DNA of 64,000 bases, taken from NCBI RefSeq assembly GCF_015751895.1, contig NZ_JADOTZ010000001.1:2666001-2730000 (forward strand). The letters run 5' to 3'. The position numbers and the translations under genes were made by a program. Under the pieces are notes generated by a model, which was given only the letters and a program-made list of their open reading frames with translations, was not told where the DNA came from and ran no database searches. Source of the stretch: Zhihengliuella flava. Lineage in GTDB: Bacteria; Actinomycetota; Actinomycetes; Actinomycetales; Micrococcaceae. Positions within the stretch are counted from its first letter, which is position 1; each line of letters begins with the position of its first letter. Below, one piece after another: positions 18,596-27,086 of this stretch.

Positions 18596-20116
18596 CTAGC
18601 TGGCGAGCGACTCCGCGTAGGTGACGAGCGTGCGCACCATCGTGCCGGTGCCGTTCTTGGGCGTGTAACCAAAGGCGGCAGAGTCGTTGAAGGATGGGCC
18701 CGCAATGTCGATGTGGGCCCACGGGATTTTCTCTCCGTCAACCTCGCCGACGAACTCGTGGAGGAAGACTGCTGCCGTCATCATGCCGCCGAAACGTTCC
18801 CCGATGTTGGCCAGATCTGCCACCTCCGAGCTGATGGAGGGCCGCAGTTCTTCTGGCAGCGGCATGGGCCACGCGGTCTCGCCCGCGGCGTCTGCTGCCT
18901 CTTTCAGAGCATCGCGGATCGCGGCGTCGCCCATGAGGCCCGTGGTCCGGCGGCCGAGGGCCACCATTTGCGCGCCCGTCAGGGTCGCGATGTCGAGGAT
19001 CACGTCCGGCTTGTCGTTGCTGGCGGCGGCCAAGCCATCACCCATCACGAGGCGACCCTCAGCATCCGTGTTGAGGATTTCCACGGTCTTGCCATTGAAC
19101 ATGGTCACGACGTCGCCCGGCCGGGTGGCGGAGCCCGACGGCATGTTTTCGGCCAGACACAGCCACACCGTCATCTTCAGGGGTAGGCCGAGCTCGGAGA
19201 CGGCCAGAATGGTCTGTAGCGCCGTGGCTGCGCCAGCCATATCCGACTTCATGTGGTGCATGTTGGCGGCTGGCTTAAGGGAAATGCCGCCGGTGTCAAA
19301 AGTGATGCCCTTGCCGATGATGGCCAAGTGTTGCTTGGGCTTCGACGGCGAATACTCGACCTTGACCAGGCGCGGCGGGCGCTCCGACCCGCGGCCGACG
19401 CCCATGATGCCGCCGTAGCCGTCCTTTTCCAGACGCTTCTCGTCCAGCACCGTTACCTTCAAGCGCTGGGACTTGCCGGCGTCGTACGCGGCCTGCGCGA
19501 ACGTCTCTGGATAGAGGAGGTTGGAGGAGGTGTTGACGAGGTCGCGGACGCCGCGGACGGCGCGGCCGACGACCGCGGCGCGCTTGAGGGCTGCCGGCAG
19601 ATCCTCTTCGACTGCGGCGGCCGTTGCCACGATCGCCTCAGTGAGGACCGTCTCTGGCTCGGCCTCGGAGCGCAGGTTGTCGAAGCGGTAGGCCCCGAGG
19701 GCAATGCCTTCCGCCACAGCCGCTGCCGACTGCGTGGTGGCGGCAGGCAGGGCGAACAGGACCTTCTCGAGTCCCGTGACCTGACGGGCCACAGCGCCAG
19801 CGGCTCGGCGCAACGTCTCCTCGGGCACGATGTCATCGGTCCCGACGGTGCCTAGCCCCGTGGCGATGACGACGTCGGCACGAGTGCCTTCCGGGGCCGG
19901 GAGGCGGACGATGTCGTCGGCCTTTCCGGTGGCGCCAGCCAGCTCGAGGGAGCGCTCAAGCGCGGCGGTGTCCTGGCGGGACAGGACAGAGGCGACGATC
20001 CGGGGCGACTCCTTGGAGGAGCCAGCGGCGGCGAGGCCAACCACGAGGGCATCGGCAGCGACTCGCTTGATGTCGGTGGAAACGGCCGTGAGTTTCAGGT
20101 CGCTGTTGTTGATCAC
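18596..20116 (-). CDS. pepA: Leucyl aminopeptidase (M17)
   Basis: The GTG at 20116, preceded by AAGGAT about 10 nt upstream, gives 506 residues starting VINNSDLKLTAVSTDIKRVA; the frame is open 75 codons further but without peptidase features. It is a hexameric cytosolic metallo-aminopeptidase releasing N-terminal residues, especially Leu. The two metal-site signatures are clear: GKGITFDTGGISLKP, with the catalytic Lys and metal Asp, followed by MKSDMAGAA; and NTDAEGRLVMGDGLA, the M17 hallmark. The smaller N-terminal domain (residues 1-170) is divergent as usual. It is transcribed alone, divergent from the PAC2 gene across 291 bp. Confidence 0.95.
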   Translation of the reverse strand: MINNSDLKLTAVSTDIKRVAADALVVGLAAAGSSKESPRIVASVLSRQDTAALERSLELAGATGKADDIVRLPAPEGTRADVVIATGLGTVGTDDIVPEETLRRAAGAVARQVTGLEKVLFALPAATTQSAAAVAEGIALGAYRFDNLRSEAEPETVLTEAIVATAAAVEEDLPAALKRAAVVGRAVRGVRDLVNTSSNLLYPETFAQAAYDAGKSQRLKVTVLDEKRLEKDGYGGIMGVGRGSERPPRLVKVEYSPSKPKQHLAIIGKGITFDTGGISLKPAANMHHMKSDMAGAATALQTILAVSELGLPLKMTVWLCLAENMPSGSATRPGDVVTMFNGKTVEILNTDAEGRLVMGDGLAAASNDKPDVILDIATLTGAQMVALGRRTTGLMGDAAIRDALKEAADAAGETAWPMPLPEELRPSISSEVADLANIGERFGGMMTAAVFLHEFVGEVDGEKIPWAHIDIAGPSFNDSAAFGYTPKNGTGTMVRTLVTYAESLAS

Positions 20117-20407
20117 GAAAACTGAAATCCTTAATGCCCGGTAGTCATTCTCAGTCCGAGCGCTCATCCAAAGCCGCGGGTAGGCGGCGTTGGAACGAAT
20201 ACATGGGTCTTGAGCATCGTAACGGACGCCACAGGAGCAGACCCCTCTGCTTCGGTAAAATAGGTGGGCTGTTTCGTCCAACGGCGAACAACAGCTGGTG
20301 ATGAGCCCGCGCCGCAGAATGCGTGGCCGCGGCGGGAACAATCGAGGGTTTCACCCGGTTGAACACCATGAGACGTTGGCCAACAAGCCAAGGGGAAAGG
20401 GGACAAC

Positions 20408-21322
20408 GTGCTGGATCCGATGTCGCTGATTCGTCTAGACGACGAGCGGATTGATGACGTCGACCTGCAGGGGCGTGATCTCCTGATCGCTCTCGATGGA
20501 CAAGCCGACGCGGGCCGCGTGGTCAAACAGGTGCGGGAGTCCCTGTTGGAACACTCGGAAGCGACGAGAATTGCTGCCTTCGATGCGGACCAGCTCATTG
20601 ATTACCGCAGTCGCCGCCCGCACATTACCTTCGCTGGGGATCACTTCACGGCCTACCAGCGGCCCCGCATCGAGCTGTATGCCCTGCGGGACGGGTTGGG
20701 GACGCCGTTTTTGATGTTGACCGGTCCGGAGCCTGATCTGCAGTGGGATCGCTTCACGTCAGCCGTGGGTCACTTGGCGGCGGCACTCAACGTGTGCCTC
20801 GCGGTCTCCTTCGGTGGTGTCCCGATGCCCGTGCCGCATACCCGGCAGCTCGGGGTGACTGTTTACGGTAATCGCCCCGACCTGGCTGAGGGAGTGACGA
20901 CGTGGAACCCGAGCGCGGAAATCCCGGCGTCTGTGAACTATTTGATTGAGCTGGAGCTCATGCAACAGGGGCGCGACGTGGTGGGATACACCCTCCACGT
21001 GCCGCACTACTTGGGAGACGCCGAGTATCCGCAAGTGGCGGTGGCAGCGCTTGAACATTGCGGCGCGGCCATGGGGTTGGGTCTGCCGACCGACGAGCTG
21101 CGGGAAGCCGCGCGTCGTGTCGAGGAGCAAATCCACCATCAAGTGGAGGGCTCTGAGGAGATCCAGAAAATGGTGGCGAGCTTTGAACAGCGCTTTGATG
21201 AGGTCGCCCCCAAGGAACGCCGTTCGCTTCTGCTCGGCGCTGGCGAGGAGGTCCCGGACGGCGAGGACATTGCCGAGGCCGTCGAAGCTTACTTGTCTGA
21301 CCAGGCGAGCGACGAACACTAG
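20408..21322 (+). CDS. PAC2-family protein
   Basis: A 304-residue protein from the GTG at 20408, preceded by AAAGGGGA. It belongs to the PAC2 (proteasome assembly chaperone 2-like) superfamily: an alternating beta/alpha core with DLLIALDGQADAGRVVKQVR near the start, TPFLMLTGPEPDLQWDRF, the SFGGVPMPVPHTR segment and HVPHYLGDAEYPQVAVAALE, followed by a helical C-terminal extension (REAARRVEEQIHHQVEGSEE). Actinobacterial members are widespread and of unproven function. No proteasome genes are present in the window. The 291 bp upstream, shared with pepA, show no other coding frame I can support. Confidence 0.85.
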   Translation: MLDPMSLIRLDDERIDDVDLQGRDLLIALDGQADAGRVVKQVRESLLEHSEATRIAAFDADQLIDYRSRRPHITFAGDHFTAYQRPRIELYALRDGLGTPFLMLTGPEPDLQWDRFTSAVGHLAAALNVCLAVSFGGVPMPVPHTRQLGVTVYGNRPDLAEGVTTWNPSAEIPASVNYLIELELMQQGRDVVGYTLHVPHYLGDAEYPQVAVAALEHCGAAMGLGLPTDELREAARRVEEQIHHQVEGSEEIQKMVASFEQRFDEVAPKERRSLLLGAGEEVPDGEDIAEAVEAYLSDQASDEH

Positions 21323-21424
21323 GAACGCATCACCCTTCGTGCACACGCCGAGCGCTGCGCGGAGTTATCAACAGTTCTCCTGACGGAACTCCACGTCCGG
21401 GAGGCGCGTGGCCAGAGTGAGGGT

Positions 21425-22627
21425 ATGACACCTCATCCAACGCCCTCCCGTTCTTGGAAACCGTCCGTGAGCTTGCGTGAATCTCGGGATGTTCTTGCGG
21501 CTGCGCCGCATCTGCTCGGATTTACACCGCAGAACTCCTTGGTCCTGTTGTTGGTCTCCGGCGCGGCCCTCGTGGCGACCTTGCGCGTGGATGTGCCGGA
21601 GCTTGCAGCCCGCCACGATCTCACCGGAGACGAAGTCTCCACCGTGATCGCCCGTGCCCAGCGATATGTTGAACCGGTCGCCGACGTGGATCGGATCTTC
21701 GTGATTGCCTATGGCGCTCCAGCGCCGGGGGAGCGCATGGCGTATGCCGAGCTCATCGAGGATCTGAGTGTCACCTTGGCTTTAGACAGCGTGGAGGTTG
21801 CCGAGGCGTGGTACGTCGGTGCGGGACGGTGGCGCCACTACGTCTGCCCCAAGCGGGACTGTTGCCCCGTGACTGGCCGACCCGTCGCGGAGCTCGCGAC
21901 CGCGGAGGCCAACGTCGAGTTCACGGTGAGGGGGAGCGCTCCCGCGAACGGTCTGTGGGACGGCTCCACTCATACCGACTGGCCGGACAGGTCACGCGTG
22001 CGGTGCATCGCCGACGAGTTCGCGCGCGGACAGCGCTCACGCTTGACCATCAAGACCCTGTTGCGTCGCTGGAATGGCCTGCTCGAGACTCAGTCCACGG
22101 AGGCGCTGGATGAACTTCGTCGGGATCCGGAGTTCACCGGCTCCATCGTGGGATCGCTGCGGCGACTGCAGGCCCGGAACTTCATCCTGGCCCTCGGTGG
22201 GGACGCGTTGGCCCTAGAACAGGTGCCCCTTGAACGAGGGGACCTCGGCTACCGGCCCGCGAGCGACGAATCCGTAGCGATTGACCATGAGCCCATGGTG
22301 TCGCGCACATTGTCCTTTGTCACGGGCACCTTGCATTGCCAGCCGAACTGGCCGCGTCTCGATCGGTTGTGGGAGGTCGCCTTCGGGCTGCTCCCGGCCA
22401 CTGAGGGTGAAGATCGCTCGGCCCTTTTGGTTCTCATGGCCTGGATGGAATGGGCACGAGGACGCAGTAGTGCCGCGGCCGCTCTGCTGGCTTCCAGCGG
22501 TGGCCGGGACATCGGAGATCAGCTGGCCGAAATGGTGCACACGAAGGTGAGAGACGGCGTGCTGGCCAACTGGACGCATGATCCTGGCCGTGCATGGCGC
22601 GTGGGGCCTGCCTCGGAAGCTGCTTAA
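21425..22627 (+). CDS. DUF4192 protein
   Basis: A 400-residue protein starting at the ATG at 21425 with VSLRESRDVLAAAPHLLGFT, the signature opening of DUF4192. It contains FTPQNSLVLLLVSGAALVAT, the DRIFVIAYG strand, and the CPKRDCCPVTGRPV motif with three clustered cysteines near residue 143, which could bind a metal. The C-terminal part ends with an all-helical region around FGLLPATEGEDRSALLVLMA and WMEWARGRSSAAAALLASSG. The family is restricted to actinobacteria and uncharacterised. It is preceded by the PAC2 gene on the same strand with 102 bp between, so it may have its own promoter, and is followed by the rpoD control region. Confidence 0.85.
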   Translation: MTPHPTPSRSWKPSVSLRESRDVLAAAPHLLGFTPQNSLVLLLVSGAALVATLRVDVPELAARHDLTGDEVSTVIARAQRYVEPVADVDRIFVIAYGAPAPGERMAYAELIEDLSVTLALDSVEVAEAWYVGAGRWRHYVCPKRDCCPVTGRPVAELATAEANVEFTVRGSAPANGLWDGSTHTDWPDRSRVRCIADEFARGQRSRLTIKTLLRRWNGLLETQSTEALDELRRDPEFTGSIVGSLRRLQARNFILALGGDALALEQVPLERGDLGYRPASDESVAIDHEPMVSRTLSFVTGTLHCQPNWPRLDRLWEVAFGLLPATEGEDRSALLVLMAWMEWARGRSSAAAALLASSGGRDIGDQLAEMVHTKVRDGVLANWTHDPGRAWRVGPASEAA

Positions 22628-22764
22628 CCGAAGAAACGGCCACGCTCCGGACTGTGCGGGGAAAAGTGTGGTGAAAATCGTGGCGTGCGGGGGACTGTGA
22701 ACGCGGGCGCGAGAGAATCGTGAGAGACTAGTGCCGAGACCCCGTTGGGTCCGAGTTTCCGGAT

Positions 22765-22790
22765 CGTGGCTCTCCTCACGGAGAGTCACG
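22765..22790 (+). terminator. Hairpin between the DUF4192 gene and rpoD
   Basis: CGTGGCTCTCC at 22765-22775 pairs with GGAGAGTCACG at 22780-22790 (11 bp, one G-U) around TCAC. It may end the DUF4192 transcript 138 nt after its stop; no T run follows, so an RNA stability role is equally possible. Confidence 0.4.
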
Positions 22791-22815
22791 GAATCTCGCA
22801 ATCTTTCGTGATAGC

Positions 22816-22842
22816 GGGAACACCGGAGCGGCTGCAAGCGTT
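22816..22842 (+). promoter_or_regulatory. SigR/SigH-type promoter match upstream of rpoD
   Basis: GGGAAC at 22816-22821 followed after exactly 18 bp by GTT at 22840-22842 fits the GGAAt-N18-GTT consensus of actinobacterial thiol-oxidative-stress sigma factors (SigR in Streptomyces, SigH in mycobacteria). It lies about 120 bp before the rpoD start. Streptomyces hrdB is known to have a SigR-dependent promoter, which supports the reading. It remains a sequence match only. Confidence 0.5.
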
Positions 22843-22960
22843 CTTGACTGTGAAGACCCTGCTGCCGGGTGTTGCTCTGTGCAACCAACCGGACTTGACA
22901 GGGTCATAGTGGCGTTACCCACCGGGAGACTCCACGAATCACACGTGAGGAAGGTAATTC

Positions 22961-24298
22961 GTGCCAGCAACCGAGACCAGTTCTCAGAAGGCCCCGCAGC
23001 GGGCCAAGCAGCCACCGGCACCTGCCGCCGAGGCGGAGACTCCGGAGGAGGAGTTGACGCCGCAGCAGAAGGCCGCGCGCACCCGTGCTAGGAAGAAGGC
23101 CGCCGCAGAGGCGGCCGGCGGAGATTCAGCCGCGAAGTCGGCCCCGGCTAGCAAGGCTGCAGCCAAGAAGGCTCCCAAGCCGCCCGCCGACGAGGTTGAC
23201 CAAGCGCCCGTGGAGCCAGAAACCGAGAAGCTTGAAAGCGAGAAAATCGCTGAGGCCGAGGAACCGACGAGCCCTCAGGGCGAAGTCAAAGGCAAGCCCG
23301 GCAAGGCTGAAGAGGAGAATCGCGGCTTCGTCCTCAGTACCTCGGACGATGACGATGCTCCGCAGCAGCAGGTGCTGGTCGCCGGCGCCACGGCGGACCC
23401 CGTCAAGGACTACCTCAAGCAGATCGGCAAGGTGGCTCTCCTCAACGCCGAGCAAGAGGTTGACTTAGCGCTGCGCATCGAGGCTGGCCTCTTCGCCAGC
23501 CACAAGTTGGCCCAAGAAGGCGAGACCATGGACAAGCGGCTTCGCTGGGACATGGAGCAGGTGGTCCACGACGGCAAGATCGCCAAGAATCACCTGCTGG
23601 AGGCTAACCTTCGCTTGGTCGTCTCCTTGGCCAAGCGCTACACCGGCCGCGGCATGCTCTTCCTGGACCTCATTCAGGAAGGTAACTTGGGCCTGATTCG
23701 CGCGGTCGAGAAGTTCGACTACACCAAGGGATTCAAGTTCTCCACCTACGCCACGTGGTGGATCCGTCAGGCGATTACCCGAGCCATGGCCGATCAGGCT
23801 AGGACCATTCGCATCCCGGTGCACATGGTGGAAGTGATCAACAAGCTGGCTCGCGTCCAGCGGCAGATGCTGCAGGACTTGGGCCGTGAGCCGACTCCGG
23901 AAGAGCTCGCCAAGGAGCTCGATATGACGCCGGAGAAGGTCGTCGAGGTTCAGAAGTATGGGCGTGAGCCGATTTCTCTGCACACCCCGCTGGGCGAGGA
24001 CGGGGACTCGGAGTTCGGTGACCTCATCGAGGACTCGGAGGCCGTTGTTCCGGCCGATGCGGTGAGCTTCACGCTCCTGCAAGAGCAGCTTCACTCCGTT
24101 CTCGACACGTTGTCTGAACGGGAAGCCGGTGTCGTCGCGATGCGATTTGGGTTGACCGACGGTCAGCCCAAGACTTTAGACGAGATTGGCAAGGTCTACG
24201 GAGTCACCCGCGAGCGCATCCGCCAGATCGAGTCGAAGACGATGTCGAAGCTTCGCCATCCGTCTCGCTCGCAGGTGCTGCGCGACTACCTAGACTGA
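22961..24298 (+). CDS. rpoD: Principal RNA polymerase sigma factor
   Basis: A 445-residue group 1 sigma factor (SigA/HrdB). The first ~140 residues are a lysine/alanine- and glutamate-rich low-complexity extension instead of a classical region 1.1. Region 1.2 begins [20 protein letters not shown]; region 2 has [20 protein letters not shown] (about 250-270), which binds and melts the -10 element; region 3 has [20 protein letters not shown]; and region 4.2 has [20 protein letters not shown] (about 410-430), which binds the -35 element. It directs core RNA polymerase to housekeeping promoters. The GTG at 22961 is supported by GTGAGGAAGG upstream. It is monocistronic and ends at a strong hairpin. 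Confidence 0.97.
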   Translation: MPATETSSQKAPQRAKQPPAPAAEAETPEEELTPQQKAARTRARKKAAAEAAGGDSAAKSAPASKAAAKKAPKPPADEVDQAPVEPETEKLESEKIAEAEEPTSPQGEVKGKPGKAEEENRGFVLSTSDDDDAPQQQVLVAGATADPVKDYLKQIGKVALLNAEQEVDLALRIEAGLFASHKLAQEGETMDKRLRWDMEQVVHDGKIAKNHLLEANLRLVVSLAKRYTGRGMLFLDLIQEGNLGLIRAVEKFDYTKGFKFSTYATWWIRQAITRAMADQARTIRIPVHMVEVINKLARVQRQMLQDLGREPTPEELAKELDMTPEKVVEVQKYGREPISLHTPLGEDGDSEFGDLIEDSEAVVPADAVSFTLLQEQLHSVLDTLSEREAGVVAMRFGLTDGQPKTLDEIGKVYGVTRERIRQIESKTMSKLRHPSRSQVLRDYLD

Positions 24299-24322
24299 GC
24301 TCGGACAGAACCTTCAGCGGCC

Positions 24323-24350
24323 GATGGCCCGCCCCACGGGGCGGGCCATC
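24323..24350 (+). terminator. rpoD terminator hairpin
   Basis: Arms 24323-24335 and 24338-24350 are 13-bp perfect complements 24 nt after the rpoD stop, followed by CGTCGTT. Confidence 0.85.
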
Positions 24351-24365
24351 CGTCGTTAAGGAGAC

Positions 24366-24394
24366 GTCCAACCAGTGGAGAATGCTGGTTGGAC
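24366..24394. terminator. Second hairpin in the rpoD/DUF7455 convergent region
   Basis: GTCCAACCAG at 24366-24375 and CTGGTTGGAC at 24385-24394 pair perfectly around a 9-nt loop. It is a back-up terminator or a processed stem between two stronger hairpins. Confidence 0.5.
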
Positions 24395-24403
24395 CCACAA
24401 GCG

Positions 24404-24438
24404 ACGAGGCCGGCCCCTTGCGCTGGGGCCGGCCTCGT
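24404..24438 (-). terminator. Terminator hairpin of the small zinc-ribbon gene
   Basis: Arms 24404-24417 and 24425-24438 are 14-bp perfect complements with a 7-nt loop, 34 nt beyond the stop of the gene at 24473-24697 on the complementary strand. Confidence 0.8.
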
Positions 24439-24472
24439 GGCGGTGATCTTTACCGTGGTAACTGGCGACGGA

Positions 24473-24697
24473 TTAGTCGTCGTCGAACGTGGGCTTCTCG
24501 TGGAGCTTGCTCGTCTCGTCTTGCCACTGCGTCGTCTGCGGGCGAAGCTTCGTCTCGACTTCTCGAGCATGATGTGCGCAGAAGAGGAGTTCTCCGCCCG
24601 AGGTCGCCAGAGTCGCGCGAACGTAGGCCTGAGCCCCGCAGCGGTCGCAACGGTCCAATGCGGTTAATCCGCGAGTTGCCACTGAAGTTGCAGTCAT
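24473..24697 (-). CDS. Small zinc-ribbon protein (DUF7455-type), 74 aa
   Basis: The ATG at 24697 follows a strong AGGAGG and gives 74 residues starting MTATSVATRGLTALDRCDRC. The core DRCDRCGAQAYVRATLATSG followed by ELLFCAHHAREVETKL has a CxxC pair and a C-x-H-H pair, which would bind one zinc ion. Such proteins lie next to the principal sigma factor gene in many actinobacteria and are usually annotated as DUF7455 or hypothetical. Function is unknown; the position opposite rpoD suggests a link to transcription, but nothing in the sequence shows it. The tail KPTFDDD is acidic. It is divergent from parE, with 223 bp between the starts. Confidence 0.8.
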   Translation of the reverse strand: MTATSVATRGLTALDRCDRCGAQAYVRATLATSGGELLFCAHHAREVETKLRPQTTQWQDETSKLHEKPTFDDD

Positions 24698-24783
24698 GAC
24701 GACCTCCTCGTTTCTTTCGTGTACTCCATACAACCAGCAATCGAGGCGAAACCATCGCAATTTGGCCCTTCTTTCGCTCACCG

Positions 24784-24798
24784 CGTACCAGCGGTACG
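24784..24798. repeat. Palindrome in the DUF7455/parE divergent region
   Basis: CGTACC-AGC-GGTACG forms a 15-bp dyad 86 bp upstream of the DUF7455 start and 122 bp upstream of parE. It could be an operator. I cannot tie it to a named regulator. Confidence 0.4.
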
Positions 24799-24920
24799 GG
24801 CTCAAACCGCGTGAAGTTGGGCCGCGCGGCGAGCCACGGTGCCGCGGAGCTGGGCCGTGAGTAGAGTTGAGATGATTGTTTCTGACCGCGTTCTTCGCCT
24901 ACCCAAGGAGTTGCACCCGC

Positions 24921-27026
24921 GTGGCACCCAGTTCCGAGTACAGCGCACGTCACCTGTCCGTGCTCGAAGGCCTCGAGGCCGTTCGCAAGCGCCCGGGCAT
25001 GTACATCGGCTCGACGGATTCGCGCGGTCTCATGCACTGTCTGTGGGAAATCATCGACAACTCCGTTGATGAGGCTCTGGCCGGGTACGGGCAGAATATC
25101 GAGATCATCCTGCACCCTGATGGCTCCGTCGAGATCCGGGACGATGGACGTGGCGTGCCCGTCGACGTCGAACCGCGAACGGGACTGACGGGCGTCGAGG
25201 TGGTCTTCACCAAACTCCACGCGGGCGGCAAATTTGGCGGCGGTTCCTACGCGGCCTCCGGTGGTCTGCACGGCGTGGGAGCCAGCGTCGTCAATGCGCT
25301 CTCATCGCGACTCGACGTCGAGGTCGATCGCGGCGGCAAGACGTACCGGATGCAGTTCCGCCGCGGTGAGCCGGGGCGTTTCTCCGATAGTGGCAAGCCG
25401 AAGCCCACGGCCAGCTTCAGCCCATTCGTCGAAAATTCAGAGCTCGACGTCGTCGGCAAGGCCAAGCGCGGCGTGACAGGCACACGCATTCGTTACTGGG
25501 CCGACGAGCAGATTTTCCTCAAGACCGCCAAGTTCTCCTACGAGGAGCTTCAGAATCGTGCTCGCCAGACGTCGTTTCTGGTGCCCGGATTAAGGATCGA
25601 ACTGCGCGACGAGCGCCGCCTCGCCGGGACCCCTGGTGCAGAAGGGCCCGTCAGCGAGGTCTTCCACCACGATGGCGGACTGGCCGAGTTTGTGGAGTAT
25701 CTGGCACCCGACGCCGCCGTGACCGACACCTGGCGCATTCACGGCACGGGAACCTTTACCGAGTCCGTGCCGGTCCTGGACGAGGCCGGGCACAGCAAAA
25801 TTACGGACGTCGAGCGTGCTTGCGAGGTCGATCTGGCGTTGCGTTGGGGAGTTGGCTACGACACCACGGCGCGCACGTTCGTCAATATCATCGCCACACC
25901 CAAAGGCGGCACCCACCTGACGGGCTTTGAGCAGGCCTTGCTCAAGACGTTCCGGCAGCACATCACGGCCAATGCCCGCCGGCTGAAGGCCGGCAATGAC
26001 AAGGTGGAGAAAGACGATGTCACCGCGGGACTCACCGCGGTCCTGACGGTGCGGCTCGCCGAACCCCAGTTTGAGGGGCAGACCAAAGAGGTGCTGGGCA
26101 CCGCGGCTGTTCGTCAGATCGTCTCCAAGGTCGTCGAGAAGGAGCTGAAGGCCAAGCTCACCTCCAAGGCCCGCAACGACAAGCAGCAGGCGGCCCAGCT
26201 GTTGGAGAAGGTCGTCAACGAGATGAAGTCGCGCATCTCGGCTCGCGTCCACAAGGAAACGCAGCGCCGAAAAACGGCCCTCGAGGGGTCCTCGCTGCCG
26301 ACCAAGTTGGCCGACTGCCGGAGCAATGACGTCGAAACCTCCGAGCTCTTCATCGTCGAGGGCGATTCGGCGCTGGGTACGGCCAAATTGGCCCGTAGCT
26401 CCGACTTCCAGGCGCTGTTGCCCATTCGCGGCAAAATTCTCAATGTGCAGAAGGCTTCGGTTGGGGACATGCTCTCCAACGCGGAATGCGCGGCGCTCAT
26501 TCAAGTCATCGGCGCCGGCTCCTCGCGGAGCTTCGACCTTTCGGCGGCTCGATACGGCAAGGTGATTCTGATGACCGACGCTGACGTGGATGGCGCCCAC
26601 ATCCGGACGCTACTGTTGACGTTGTTCTTCCGGTACATGCGGCCGATGGTCGAAGCCGGCCGCGTCTATGCCGCCGTTCCGCCCTTGCATCGGGTGGAGG
26701 TGGTCACGCCGGGCTCCCAGCCGAACGAGATGATTTACACCTATTCCGAGGCAGAGCTCTACCGGGTGTTGGATCGCCTGGAGTCAGACGGACGGCGCTA
26801 CAAGGAGCCGATCCAGCGTTACAAGGGCCTCGGTGAGATGGATGCCGAGCAGCTGGCCGAGACGACGATGGATCCACGCCACCGGATGCTGCGGCGGGTC
26901 AACATTGAGCAGGCTGAAGAGGCCGAGCGGATCTTCGAGCTGCTCATGGGCAGTGACGTTGCTCCGCGCAAGGAATTCATCATTAGCGGTTCTGAGCGCC
27001 TCGACCGCGAGCAAATCGACGTCTAG
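24921..27026 (+). CDS. parE: DNA topoisomerase IV subunit B
   Basis: The GTG at 24921, about 10 nt after AAGGAG, gives 701 residues. It is the ATPase subunit of a type IIA topoisomerase: GHKL ATP-binding motif EIIDNSVDEALAG near residue 46, the GGLHGVGASVVNALS loop, the QTKEVLGTAAVR transducer segment, and the TOPRIM domain with EGDSALGTAKLARSSDFQAL and the metal-binding DADVDGAHIRTLLLT. Sequence alone cannot fully separate ParE from GyrB. The nearby ParC-type subunit at 34562-37195 and the sigma-factor context favour topoisomerase IV, the decatenating enzyme; gyrAB would be near dnaA elsewhere. The blaR-blaI and cyd genes now lie between parE and parC. Confidence 0.9.
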   Translation: MAPSSEYSARHLSVLEGLEAVRKRPGMYIGSTDSRGLMHCLWEIIDNSVDEALAGYGQNIEIILHPDGSVEIRDDGRGVPVDVEPRTGLTGVEVVFTKLHAGGKFGGGSYAASGGLHGVGASVVNALSSRLDVEVDRGGKTYRMQFRRGEPGRFSDSGKPKPTASFSPFVENSELDVVGKAKRGVTGTRIRYWADEQIFLKTAKFSYEELQNRARQTSFLVPGLRIELRDERRLAGTPGAEGPVSEVFHHDGGLAEFVEYLAPDAAVTDTWRIHGTGTFTESVPVLDEAGHSKITDVERACEVDLALRWGVGYDTTARTFVNIIATPKGGTHLTGFEQALLKTFRQHITANARRLKAGNDKVEKDDVTAGLTAVLTVRLAEPQFEGQTKEVLGTAAVRQIVSKVVEKELKAKLTSKARNDKQQAAQLLEKVVNEMKSRISARVHKETQRRKTALEGSSLPTKLADCRSNDVETSELFIVEGDSALGTAKLARSSDFQALLPIRGKILNVQKASVGDMLSNAECAALIQVIGAGSSRSFDLSAARYGKVILMTDADVDGAHIRTLLLTLFFRYMRPMVEAGRVYAAVPPLHRVEVVTPGSQPNEMIYTYSEAELYRVLDRLESDGRRYKEPIQRYKGLGEMDAEQLAETTMDPRHRMLRRVNIEQAEEAERIFELLMGSDVAPRKEFIISGSERLDREQIDV

Positions 27027-27078
27027 GAGCTCGTGGCAGCCGGTCCTCACGGCGATGAGCACTCGCCGGTGCGAGCTC
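27027..27078. terminator. Nested inverted repeat between parE and the M56 peptidase gene
   Basis: Outer arms GAGCTCG (27027-27033) and CGAGCTC (27072-27078) enclose an inner stem CGGCGA/TCGCCG (27050-27055/27063-27068). It fills the convergent intergenic space and is the only terminator candidate there; the stems are short. Confidence 0.4.
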
Positions 27079-27086
27079 TGGTGACG

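Larger units (their letters stand above)
22628..22960 (+). other. 333-bp control region upstream of rpoD
   Basis: No coding frame is supported here. The region holds a hairpin (22765-22790), a SigR-type promoter match (22816-22842) and two further -35-like hexamers, TTGACT at 22844-22849 and TTGACA at 22894-22899, without convincing -10 partners. It ends with a good GTGAGGAAGG ribosome binding site (22945-22954) before rpoD. Several promoters for the housekeeping sigma gene are therefore likely. Confidence 0.6.
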
